A DNA stretch of 45,317 bases, from NCBI GenBank assembly GCA_949291395.1, contig CASEVW010000065.1, positions 1 through 45,317 of the forward strand, given 5' to 3'. Source of the stretch: an uncultured Oscillospiraceae bacterium (lineage in GTDB: Bacteria; Bacillota; Clostridia; Oscillospirales; Ruminococcaceae). Below the pieces are notes generated by a model, which saw only the letters and a program-made list of their open reading frames with translations, was not told the DNA's origin and did no database searches. The translations under genes were made by a program, and so were the position numbers. Positions 39,274-45,317 of this stretch are shown one piece after another; the first letter of the stretch is position 1; each line of letters begins with the position of its first letter.

Positions 39274-39831
39274 TCAGTAAAGAGTGCGGCGCACGACTTC
39301 CAGCACAGTGGCGGGGTCGTAATCCTGGCGCAGCAGGGCGGACATCATCAGCGAGAACAGCACGTCGGCAAAGCGCTGGGCGGTGAACTGGCCGTCGAAA
39401 GCGTCGGGCCGGATCTTAGGGTCTTGTTCCAGCACGGCGCACAGCCCGTTTTGGATGTGCTGCCAGGCCTTCTGCATCCGCCGCTTGCCGTCTGTTTTGC
39501 CCTCCCGCAGGAACGCCAGGGAATGGAGGCTGAAAAAGCCCGGATACTGCCGGTTGCCCTGTTCCATCCGCTCATAGATCCAGCGGATGCAGCCTTGAGT
39601 GTCCTGGAACACGGTGTCGTCCTCCGGCAGGTGGAAGATCTCGAACCAGACGCTTTCCACCGTGGCGCCCACCAGGTCGCTTTTGGAATCGAAGTAATTG
39701 TAGATCGACCCCACGGACACGCCGCAGGCGGCCGCCACCGAGCGCACGCTCACGGCGGCCCAGCCCTGTTCCTGGATCAGCCGCCGGCTGTTTTGCAGGA
39801 TCTCTTCTTTGGATGTGATGATGGTATTCAT
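39274..39831 (-). CDS. TetR-family transcriptional regulator
   Basis: A 185-residue repressor. The HTH (about 8-55) reads ILQNSRRLIQEQGWAAVSVRSVAAACGVSVGSIYNYFDSK, the usual TetR form, followed by a helical ligand-binding domain with no recognised ligand. The start at 39831 has GAGGA 6 nt before it; the frame open to 39984 crosses the promoter. The promoter (TTGACA, 17 bp, TATACT) overlaps the palindrome TGAACAATGTTCA, and a second copy precedes the next gene. It therefore probably represses itself and the two membrane protein genes. Confidence 0.93.
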   Translation of the reverse strand: MNTIITSKEEILQNSRRLIQEQGWAAVSVRSVAAACGVSVGSIYNYFDSKSDLVGATVESVWFEIFHLPEDDTVFQDTQGCIRWIYERMEQGNRQYPGFFSLHSLAFLREGKTDGKRRMQKAWQHIQNGLCAVLEQDPKIRPDAFDGQFTAQRFADVLFSLMMSALLRQDYDPATVLEVVRRTLY

Positions 39832-39847
39832 ACATTTCCTCTCAATG

Positions 39848-39888
39848 TGAACAATGTTCAGTATAGCGGCCTGTCCCTGCTTTGTCAA
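39848..39888 (-). promoter_or_regulatory. tetR promoter with operator copy 1
   Basis: Minus strand -35 TTGACA (39883-39888), 17-bp spacer, -10 TATACT (39860-39865). The palindrome TGAACA-A-TGTTCA (39848-39860) covers the transcription start region. Confidence 0.8.
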
Positions 39889-39913
39889 GTGTTTTTTGCA
39901 CAGCGGCGGCAAA

Positions 39914-39931
39914 AGCCGAGTCCGGGTAAGG
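39914..39931 (+). repeat. Solo copy of the inverted-repeat element tip
   Basis: AGCCGAGTCCGGGTAAGG matches the outer 18 bp of the terminal repeats at 11011 and 11292 (each position agrees with one or the other end). It lies between araC and tetR. The rest of the element is absent. Confidence 0.4.
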
Positions 39932-39949
39932 GCAGGGCGCGCAAAAAAA

Positions 39950-40804
39950 TCAGCCGCCGGTGAACTGGGCCGGGCTGGAACCATATTCCGCCTTGAAGGC
40001 CCGGTAAAAGTTGGCGTAATCCCGAAAGCCGCAGGCTTCGTACACGGTGGTGGGGCGCAGCCCGGCGCTGAGCATCTGCTTTGCGATGAGCAGCCGTTTC
40101 AGAGTGATATAGCGGTAGACGCTCACCCCCATGACCCGGGCGAACTCGTGGGACAGATGGTACTTGCTCACGAAAAAGTGCTCGGCCAGGCTGTCCAGCG
40201 AAAGGGGCTCGGAATAATGATCGCCAATGTAGGCGATGACCCGGTCGGTGAGGGTGCCTCGTTTGTCCGTCTGGGGCTGGGCGTCCTCGCCGGAGACCAG
40301 CTGGTTCAGCTGCACCGCAAACTGCAAAAGCAGCGCGTGGCACAGCAGCTCCTGGGCGTAGGCGGTGCGGCCGGTCTGGCGCAGCAGCTGGTTCAAAGTG
40401 CCCTGGATCAGCGCCTGCTGCTCCGGGTTCAGGTGCAGCAGGTTGGTGTGGCCCGGGCGGCTGATGTCAAAGCAGCGCACCAGGCTGCTGTTGGCTGCCG
40501 AGTACTGATGCAGAAATTCCGGGCTGATCCACAAAACGATCCGTTCATAGGGGTCCCGGTCCGGGTGGATGATGGGCTGGTGAAGTTCCAGCGGGCTGAT
40601 AAGCAGCAGATCCCCCGGCTGTAAGCGGTAGGTCTGGCCCTCCACCAGATAGTCCACGCTGCCCCCCAAAAAGAAGTACACCTCGTAAAAATCGTGGTGA
40701 TGCAGCGCCACCGGGCCCAGGTGGCGGTCCTGATAATGAAAGATCTCATAGCTGACCTGGCGCATTTTCTGCCGGGTCTCAAAGCGCTGAGAAGGTTCCC
40801 ACAT
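39950..40804 (-). CDS. AraC-family regulator, probable activator of the uxa/uxu operon
   Basis: A 284-residue regulator with an N-terminal cupin ligand-binding domain (about 15-150; HHHDFYEVYFFLGGSVDYLVEGQTYRL and PGDLLLISP) and a C-terminal double HTH (about 185-284; SLAEHFFVSKYHLSHEFARVMG and the signature FRDYANFYRAFKAEYGSSPAQF). It is divergent from uxaC with 138 bp between start codons, so it probably senses a uronate or its glycoside and activates that operon. The start at 40804 has GGAGG 8 nt before it. Confidence 0.93.
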   Translation of the reverse strand: MWEPSQRFETRQKMRQVSYEIFHYQDRHLGPVALHHHDFYEVYFFLGGSVDYLVEGQTYRLQPGDLLLISPLELHQPIIHPDRDPYERIVLWISPEFLHQYSAANSSLVRCFDISRPGHTNLLHLNPEQQALIQGTLNQLLRQTGRTAYAQELLCHALLLQFAVQLNQLVSGEDAQPQTDKRGTLTDRVIAYIGDHYSEPLSLDSLAEHFFVSKYHLSHEFARVMGVSVYRYITLKRLLIAKQMLSAGLRPTTVYEACGFRDYANFYRAFKAEYGSSPAQFTGG

Positions 40805-40825
40805 GACACTTCCCTCCTTAGTGTG

Positions 40826-40854
40826 ATTATACAACAAGATTTACAATCTGGAAA
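40826..40854 (-). promoter_or_regulatory. Promoter of araC
   Basis: Minus strand -35 TTTCCA (40849-40854), 17-bp spacer, perfect -10 TATAAT (40826-40831). Confidence 0.65.
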
Positions 40855-40867
40855 GCAATTATTGCAA

Positions 40868-40896
40868 TTTTAATTGTAAATAATAAAAGGTATAGT
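40868..40896 (+). promoter_or_regulatory. Promoter of uxaC
   Basis: -35 TTTTAA (40868-40873), 17-bp spacer, -10 TATAGT (40891-40896). The poor -35 fits an activator-dependent promoter; AT-rich repeats GCAATTATTGCAATTTTAAT just upstream may be the AraC site. Confidence 0.55.
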
Positions 40897-40942
40897 AGGG
40901 GTATAGTAAGATACACACACTACAGGAAAGGAAGAGATCACT

Positions 40943-42346
40943 GTGGAACGTTTCTTGAGCGAAGATTTTCTGCTGGACACTCCGGCAGCCCGCACCCTGT
41001 ACCATCAGTATGCGGAAACGATGCCCATCGTGGACTATCACTGCCACATCGACCCCAAGGAGATCTTTGAGGACCGCCGGTTCGAGAACATTACTCAGGT
41101 ATGGCTGGGAGGCGACCACTACAAATGGCGCCTGATGCGCTCCAACGGCGTGGACGAGCGCTACATCACCGGCGACGCGCCGGACCGGGAGAAGTTCCAG
41201 AAATTCGCTGAGAGCCTGCCCCGGGCCATCGGCAACCCCATGTACCACTGGTGCCACCTGGAGCTGAAGAATTACTTCGGCTACGAGGGCGTGCTGAACG
41301 GCGAGACCGCCCAGCAGGTGTGGGATCTGTGCAATGAGAAACTGCAGAACGATCCTTCCATGAGCGCCCGGGGCCTGATCCGGGCCAGCAACGTGGCCAT
41401 GGTAGGCACCACCGATGATCCCTGCAGCGATCTGGAATGGCACAAAAAGCTGGCCCAGGACGACAGCTTCGCCACCAAGGTGTGCCCCAGCTTCCGGCCG
41501 GACCCCGCTTTGAATCTGCACAAACCCGGCTTTGTGGAATACATCGAAAAGCTGGGCAACACCGTGGGCAAAAAGCTGGAGACCGTGGAGGACGTGCGCT
41601 GGGCGCTGAGCCAGCGCATCGCCTACTTTGACGAGAACGGCTGCCGGGCTGCCGACCACGGCCTGGACTACGTGATGTTCCACCCGGTGAGCGACGAGCA
41701 GGCCACCGCCGCCCTGCGCAAGGCCCTGGCCGGCGAGGCCGTGACCCGCGAGGAGGCCGAGGGCTACCAGACCGCCCTGCTGCTGCACTGCGGCCGGGAA
41801 TACGCCGCCCGCGGCTGGGTGATGCAGCTGCACTTCAGCTGCAAGCGCAACCCCAACAGCCGGATGTTCCAGCGCTTGGGCGCGGACAGCGGCTTTGACT
41901 GCATCGCCGTTACCGACAGCTGCAACGCCACCTACGGCCTGATGGACGCCCTGGAGGCTGAGGGCAAGCTGCCCAAGACGGTGCTGTACAGCCTGAACCC
42001 CGCCGACAACGAGTGGATCGACACCCTGCTGGGCGCCTTCCAGAGCAGCGAGATCCCCGGCAAGATCCAGCACGGCAGCGCCTGGTGGTTCAACGACAAC
42101 AAGACCGGCATGACCGAGCAGCTGACCAGCCTGGCTAACCTGAGCGTGCTGGGCAACTTCATCGGCATGCTCACCGACAGCCGCAGCTTCTTGAGCTATG
42201 CCCGCCACGAGTACTTCCGCCGCGTCCTCTGCGCCCTCATCGGCCGCTGGGTGGAAAACGGCGAGTACCCCGCCGATATGGAATTTGTGGGCAGCCTGGT
42301 GCAGGACATCTGCACCAACAACGCCGTTCGTTATTTTGGCCTGTAA
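40943..42346 (+). CDS. uxaC: Glucuronate isomerase
   Basis: A 467-residue uronate isomerase (amidohydrolase superfamily) that converts D-glucuronate to D-fructuronate, or D-galacturonate to D-tagaturonate. MPIVDYHCHIDPKEIFEDRRF has the HxH metal pair near the N terminus, NMYHWCHLELKNYFG-like sequence (residues about 93-108) and GTTDDPCSDLEWH follow, and WWFNDNKTGMTEQLTSLANLS lies near the end; all are typical of UxaC. The start is a GTG after AGGAAGAG. It opens an operon with uxuA and an SDR gene, so glucuronate is the likelier substrate. Confidence 0.95.
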   Translation: MERFLSEDFLLDTPAARTLYHQYAETMPIVDYHCHIDPKEIFEDRRFENITQVWLGGDHYKWRLMRSNGVDERYITGDAPDREKFQKFAESLPRAIGNPMYHWCHLELKNYFGYEGVLNGETAQQVWDLCNEKLQNDPSMSARGLIRASNVAMVGTTDDPCSDLEWHKKLAQDDSFATKVCPSFRPDPALNLHKPGFVEYIEKLGNTVGKKLETVEDVRWALSQRIAYFDENGCRAADHGLDYVMFHPVSDEQATAALRKALAGEAVTREEAEGYQTALLLHCGREYAARGWVMQLHFSCKRNPNSRMFQRLGADSGFDCIAVTDSCNATYGLMDALEAEGKLPKTVLYSLNPADNEWIDTLLGAFQSSEIPGKIQHGSAWWFNDNKTGMTEQLTSLANLSVLGNFIGMLTDSRSFLSYARHEYFRRVLCALIGRWVENGEYPADMEFVGSLVQDICTNNAVRYFGL

Positions 42347-42382
42347 GCGCCAATGAGTTTTTGAGAAAAGGAGAATGGAATT

Positions 42383-43441
42383 ATGAAAATGTCTTTCCGC
42401 TGGTATGGTGAGAGCGATCCCATCAGCCTGGAGTACATCCGCCAGATCCCCGGCATGCGCAGCGTGGTGAGCGCCGTGTACGACGTGAAGCCCGGCGAGG
42501 TATGGCCTGAGGAGAGCATCGAGAAGATGCGCAAGCAGTGCGAGGACAACGGCCTGGTGTTCGACGTGGTGGAGTCCATCCCCGTGCACGAGGACATCAA
42601 GCTGGGCCGGAACAATGTGGACGAGCTGCTGGAAGTTTACTGCGAGAACATCCGCCGCTGTGCCAAGCATGGCATCAAGTGCGTGACCTACAACTTCATG
42701 CCTGTGTTTGACTGGACCCGCACCCAGCTGGACAAGAAGGCTGAGGACGGCTCCACCAGCCTGGTGATGTACTGGGATCAGATGAAGGGCCTGGATCCCC
42801 TGAAGGACGACATCCATCTGCCCGGCTGGGACTCCAGCTACAGCCAGGATGAAGTGCGCGAGCTGATCGCCGCTTACGGCGAGCTGGGCGCTGAGGGCCT
42901 GTGGAAGAACCTGGAGAAGTTCCTGAAGAAGGTCATTCCCGTGGCGGAGGAGTGCGGCGTTGTGATGGCCATCCATCCGGACGATCCCCCGTACCCCATC
43001 TTCGGCCTGCCCCGCATCATCACCAGCGAAGAGGCTCTGGACCGCTTCCTGGCCCTGGTGGACAGCCCCGCCAACTGCCTGTGCCTGTGCACCGGTTCTC
43101 TGGGCTGCGCTGCCAGCAACGACGTGGTGAAGATGATCCGCAAGTACAGCGCCATGGGCCGCATCGCCTTCATGCACATCCGCAACGTGAAGATCATGGA
43201 CGACGGAAGCTTTGAGGAGCGCGCCCATCTGTCCAGCTGCGGTTCTCTGGATATGTACGAAGTGGTCAAGGCTCTGGTGGAGACCGGCTTTGACGGCTAC
43301 GTCCGTCCCGACCACGGCCGCATGATCTGGGGCGAGACCGGCAAGCCTGGTTACGGCCTGTACGACCGCGCCCTGGGCGCCACCTACATCAACGGCCTGT
43401 TCGAGGCCTGCGAGAAGGCCCACAAGGCGAACAAGGCCTAA
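42383..43441 (+). CDS. uxuA: Mannonate dehydratase
   Basis: A 352-residue enzyme that dehydrates D-mannonate to 2-keto-3-deoxy-D-gluconate. [25 protein letters not shown] is the standard N terminus of UxuA, and [30 protein letters not shown] and [11 protein letters not shown] carry the conserved metal and substrate residues (TIM barrel, Fe2+ or Mn2+). Length fits the family. AAAAGGAG lies 9 nt before the ATG, 36 bp after uxaC. It provides the last uxu step before the KDG kinase, which is not in the window. Confidence 0.96.
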   Translation: MKMSFRWYGESDPISLEYIRQIPGMRSVVSAVYDVKPGEVWPEESIEKMRKQCEDNGLVFDVVESIPVHEDIKLGRNNVDELLEVYCENIRRCAKHGIKCVTYNFMPVFDWTRTQLDKKAEDGSTSLVMYWDQMKGLDPLKDDIHLPGWDSSYSQDEVRELIAAYGELGAEGLWKNLEKFLKKVIPVAEECGVVMAIHPDDPPYPIFGLPRIITSEEALDRFLALVDSPANCLCLCTGSLGCAASNDVVKMIRKYSAMGRIAFMHIRNVKIMDDGSFEERAHLSSCGSLDMYEVVKALVETGFDGYVRPDHGRMIWGETGKPGYGLYDRALGATYINGLFEACEKAHKANKA

Positions 43442-43461
43442 ACGTTTTAAAAAAATACAGC

Positions 43462-43490
43462 GCGGGCCGGCGGATGGCCGGCCCGCCCCT
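43462..43490 (+). terminator. Intra-operon hairpin between uxuA and the SDR gene
   Basis: GCGGGCCGGC pairs with GCCGGCCCGC around a 5-nt loop, followed by CCCTTTTG. It may reduce read-through into the last gene or protect the upstream mRNA. Confidence 0.6.
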
Positions 43491-43517
43491 TTTGAAACTT
43501 TTTGGGAGGATACTTTT

Positions 43518-44369
43518 ATGCAGAAGAATGTTCTGAATACCGATCTGACCGGCAAGGTTGCCGTTATCACTGGCGCTGGCGGCGTGCTGTGCAGCGCTTT
43601 TGCCAAGACTCTGGCCCGCGCTGGCGCGAAGGTCGCCCTTCTGGACCTGAACGAAGAGGCTGCCGGCGCTTACGCTGCCGAGATCGAGGCCGAGGGCGGC
43701 ATCGCCAAGGCTTACAAGTGCAACGTGCTGGAGAAGGAGACCTGCTACGCTGTGGCCGATCAGGTGGAAAAGGACCTGGGCCCCTGCGATATCCTGGTGA
43801 ACGGCGCTGGCGGCAACAACCCCAAGGCCACCACCGACAAGGAGTACTTTGAGATGGGCGACATCGACGCCGACACCAAGAGCTTCTTTGACCTGGACGC
43901 CGGCGGCGTGGGCTTCGTGTTCAACCTGAACTTCCTGGGCACCCTGCTGCCCACCCAGGCTTTCGCCCGTCAGATGGTAGGCCGCGAGGGCTGCAACATC
44001 ATCAACATCAGCAGCATGAACGCCTTCACCCCGCTGACCAAGATCCCCGCTTACTCCGGCGCTAAGGCCGCCATCTCCAACTTCACACAGTGGCTGGCCG
44101 TGCACTTCAGCAAGGTGGGCATCCGCGTGAACGCCATCGCCCCCGGCTTCTTCTCCACCAAGCAGAATGCCGCTCTGCTGTTCAACGAGGATGGCACCCC
44201 TACCCCCCGTACCGGCAAGATCCTGGCTGCTACCCCCATGGGCCGCTTCGGCGAGAGCGAGGAGCTGGACGGCAGCCTGCTGTTCCTGGTGAACAACGAG
44301 GCCGCTGGCTTCATCACCGGCGTTGTGCTGCCTGTTGACGGCGGCTTCTCCGCTTACTCTGGTGTTTGA
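43518..44369 (+). CDS. uxuB: SDR-type D-mannonate oxidoreductase (fructuronate reductase)
   Basis: A 283-residue short-chain dehydrogenase. TGAGGVLCSAFAK is the NAD(P) glycine motif (near 20), LVNGAGGNNP the NNAG-like motif, and YSGAKAA the active-site Tyr-x-x-x-Lys. It matches in length and sequence style the SDR enzymes encoded beside uxuA in Firmicutes (as YjmF of Bacillus), which reduce D-fructuronate to D-mannonate with NADH. It thus fills the step between UxaC and UxuA. GGGAGG lies before the ATG. The SDR family is broad, so the assignment rests on context. Confidence 0.85.
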   Translation: MQKNVLNTDLTGKVAVITGAGGVLCSAFAKTLARAGAKVALLDLNEEAAGAYAAEIEAEGGIAKAYKCNVLEKETCYAVADQVEKDLGPCDILVNGAGGNNPKATTDKEYFEMGDIDADTKSFFDLDAGGVGFVFNLNFLGTLLPTQAFARQMVGREGCNIINISSMNAFTPLTKIPAYSGAKAAISNFTQWLAVHFSKVGIRVNAIAPGFFSTKQNAALLFNEDGTPTPRTGKILAATPMGRFGESEELDGSLLFLVNNEAAGFITGVVLPVDGGFSAYSGV

Positions 44370-44395
44370 TCCTTTGTAAAAAGCGCTGACCAATA

Positions 44396-44436
44396 AAAAG
44401 CGCCCTCTCCTGTTTTAAATGGGGGAGGGCGCTTTT
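44396..44436 (+). terminator. Terminator of the uxa/uxu operon
   Basis: AAAAAGCGCCCTC pairs with GAGGGCGCTTTT, with inner CC/GG pairs, 26 bp after the stop. Confidence 0.9.
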
Positions 44437-44535
44437 GCTGCAAACGGCCGGGATATGGAAAAAGAAGGGAAACCCTGTTCGGACGTTCAAAAAGATCCAG
44501 GGACAACAAGGGCCATTCTTGTGTAAAATGCACCC

Positions 44536-44564
44536 TTGCGTGTGAAACTAAAATCGAGTATGAT
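44536..44564 (+). promoter_or_regulatory. Promoter of the coiled-coil gene
   Basis: -35 TTGCGT (44536-44541), 17-bp spacer, -10 TATGAT (44559-44564). The 318-bp gap from 44370 otherwise holds only the uxu terminator; the leader to the ATG is about 120 nt with no clear structure. Confidence 0.6.
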
Positions 44565-44687
44565 AAAAACGAAATGTTTTTATGGCAAGAGCCGCAGGCA
44601 AAACGCGGCCAGCAGTGAAAAATGCAGTAGGGCCCAAGAGAGGGCTACCCGGAAGAACAGAAAGCGCAACAGGAGGGAACAGACGAT

Positions 44688-45158
44688 ATGAACGAGATAG
44701 AATTGCTGGAAGCCCTGCGCGGGGTCGTCCGGGAGGAAATGAAGCCGGTCCACCAGCGCCTGGATAAGATCGAAGTGCGCCTGGACAGGATCGAAGAGCG
44801 CATGGATGGCCTCGAGACGCGCATGGACGGTCTTGAAAAGCGCATGGATGGTCTCGAGACGCGCATGGACGGTCTTGAAAAGCGCATGGATGGCCTCGAG
44901 ACGCGCATGGACGGTCTTGAAAAGCGCATGGATGGTCTCGAGACACGCATGGATGGTCTTGAAAAGCGCATGGATAAACTCGAGACAAGCGTGGAAGAGC
45001 TTAAGACACGTATGGACGGCCTCGAGGAGCGCATGGACCGGGTGGAAGAGAACACCCAGGTGACCCGTGTTGCGGTCAACTCGCTGATCCAGTGGGCAGA
45101 CAACGTGGCGGTGGTCACCCAGATCAAGTTCCCTGTAGAGCGCAGCAAAGTGGAATAA
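44688..45158 (+). CDS. Heptad-repeat coiled-coil protein
   Basis: A 156-residue, highly charged protein that is almost entirely heptad repeats from residue 15 to 115, with MDGLETR and MDGLEKR alternating. It should form a long coiled coil, with the MDGLE units giving a and d positions Met/Leu. The C-terminal 45 residues (RVAVNSLIQWADNVAVVTQIKFPVE) are not repetitive and may form the functional end. AGGAGGG lies about 12 nt before the ATG. No membrane segment. I recognise only the general type (SlyX-like or phage-derived coiled-coil proteins of Firmicutes); function is unknown. Confidence 0.8.
   Translation: MNEIELLEALRGVVREEMKPVHQRLDKIEVRLDRIEERMDGLETRMDGLEKRMDGLETRMDGLEKRMDGLETRMDGLEKRMDGLETRMDGLEKRMDKLETSVEELKTRMDGLEERMDRVEENTQVTRVAVNSLIQWADNVAVVTQIKFPVERSKVE
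44802..44969 (+). repeat. Four 42-bp tandem repeats
   Basis: Four copies of a 42-bp unit encoding MDGLETRMDGLEKR, with very few base differences. The near-identity suggests recent expansion or gene conversion. Confidence 0.9.
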
Positions 45159-45168
45159 AGCAAGATAC

Positions 45169-45205
45169 AAAAAGGCGGGGCCGCAACGTGCCCCGCCTTT
45201 TGCTG
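45169..45205 (+). terminator. Terminator of the coiled-coil gene
   Basis: AAAAAGGCGGGGC pairs with GCCCCGCCTTTT around an 8-nt loop, 10 bp after the stop. Confidence 0.9.
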
Positions 45206-45234
45206 TAATGACCCATAAAAGGGCCGATTTTTAT

Positions 45235-45269
45235 AAAAAAATCCCACAGACGAAAATTCGTCTATGGGA
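45235..45269 (-). terminator. Terminator of the tRNA-Lys gene
   Basis: Minus strand TCCCATAGACGAA pairs with TTCGTCTGTGGGA, followed by TTTTTTT, 4 bp after the tRNA CCA end. Confidence 0.88.
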
Positions 45270-45273
45270 AGTG

Positions 45274-45317
45274 TGGTGAGCCATCGGAGACTCGAACTCC
45301 GGACCCTCTGAGTAAAA
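45274..45317 (-). tRNA. tRNA-Lys(UUU), 3' part
   Basis: Minus strand sequence gives the anticodon loop TTTTAC (T33, anticodon TTT, A37), stem TCAGA, variable loop GGGTC, T stem CGGAG/CTCCG with loop TTCGAGT, acceptor strand ATGGCTC, discriminator A and an encoded CCA. The 5' half lies beyond the window edge. Confidence 0.9.

Noticed and set aside
44802-44969. Regular 42-bp repeats that could suggest a CRISPR array
   Set aside because: There are no unique spacers; the repeats are contiguous, in frame and encode heptads of a coiled coil.

Overview
The window looks like chromosome of a high-GC, low-motility gut Firmicute, most like the Oscillospiraceae/Ruminococcaceae (Faecalibacterium, Gemmiger, Subdoligranulum type). 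This is inferred from strong AGGAGG ribosome sites, TTGACA/TATAAT promoters, an RNase Y, a T-box controlled threonyl-tRNA synthetase, LytTR/GHKL signalling, and glucuronide-catabolism genes in GC-rich coding DNA (a line counted near 10.7 kb is about 58% GC). No species can be named from sequence alone.

Layout. 1-7.2 kb: the end of an FtsX-type permease, a MATE exporter with a structured leader, an M32 carboxypeptidase, a family 2 glycosyltransferase and a membrane-anchored amidase_6 protein. 7.3-10.5 kb: an AT-rich island (about 40% GC in a line counted) carrying, as one operon, an HTH controller, a C5 cytosine methyltransferase, a PD-(D/E)XK endonuclease and a vsr gene interrupted by an amber codon; a 13-bp direct repeat lies at both edges. 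10.6-13.1 kb: a TIGR04076 protein, a 282-bp element with 26-bp terminal inverted repeats, and a three-domain Xaa-Pro aminopeptidase. 13.3-15.6 kb: two CobW-type GTPases, one with an extreme His/Asp/Cys metal-binding insert, the other fused to a YcgQ-like C-terminal domain. 15.6-19.8 kb: a diguanylate cyclase behind a highly structured leader, a small membrane-anchored protein and an MFS transporter. 19.9-24.1 kb: divergent rny and thrS. 24.1-27.9 kb: a hairpin cluster, an alcohol/aldehyde dehydrogenase pair and a lipoprotein.

28.1-37.9 kb is the most interesting block. An AgrA/AgrC-like LytTR regulator and GHKL kinase are followed by a 9-bp direct repeat with 21-bp periodicity placed 11 bp upstream of a good promoter. 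That promoter drives a cytoplasmic GH2 glycosidase, a secreted and C-terminally membrane-anchored GH3 enzyme with permuted domain order, a 4-TM small protein, and a GPH-family sugar symporter. The architecture suggests signal-controlled cleavage of a glycoside at the cell surface, import, and further hydrolysis inside.

38.0-40.8 kb holds a TetR regulator with two identical 13-bp operators controlling itself and two small membrane proteins, then an AraC regulator. Divergent from araC is uxaC-uxuA-uxuB (40.9-44.4 kb), which converts glucuronate to 2-keto-3-deoxygluconate. Because the GH2 enzyme carries an N-x-K motif seen in beta-glucuronidases, the two carbohydrate blocks may form one glucuronide-use pathway, but this is inference. 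The window closes with a heptad-repeat coiled-coil protein and the 3' part of a tRNA-Lys(UUU) gene.
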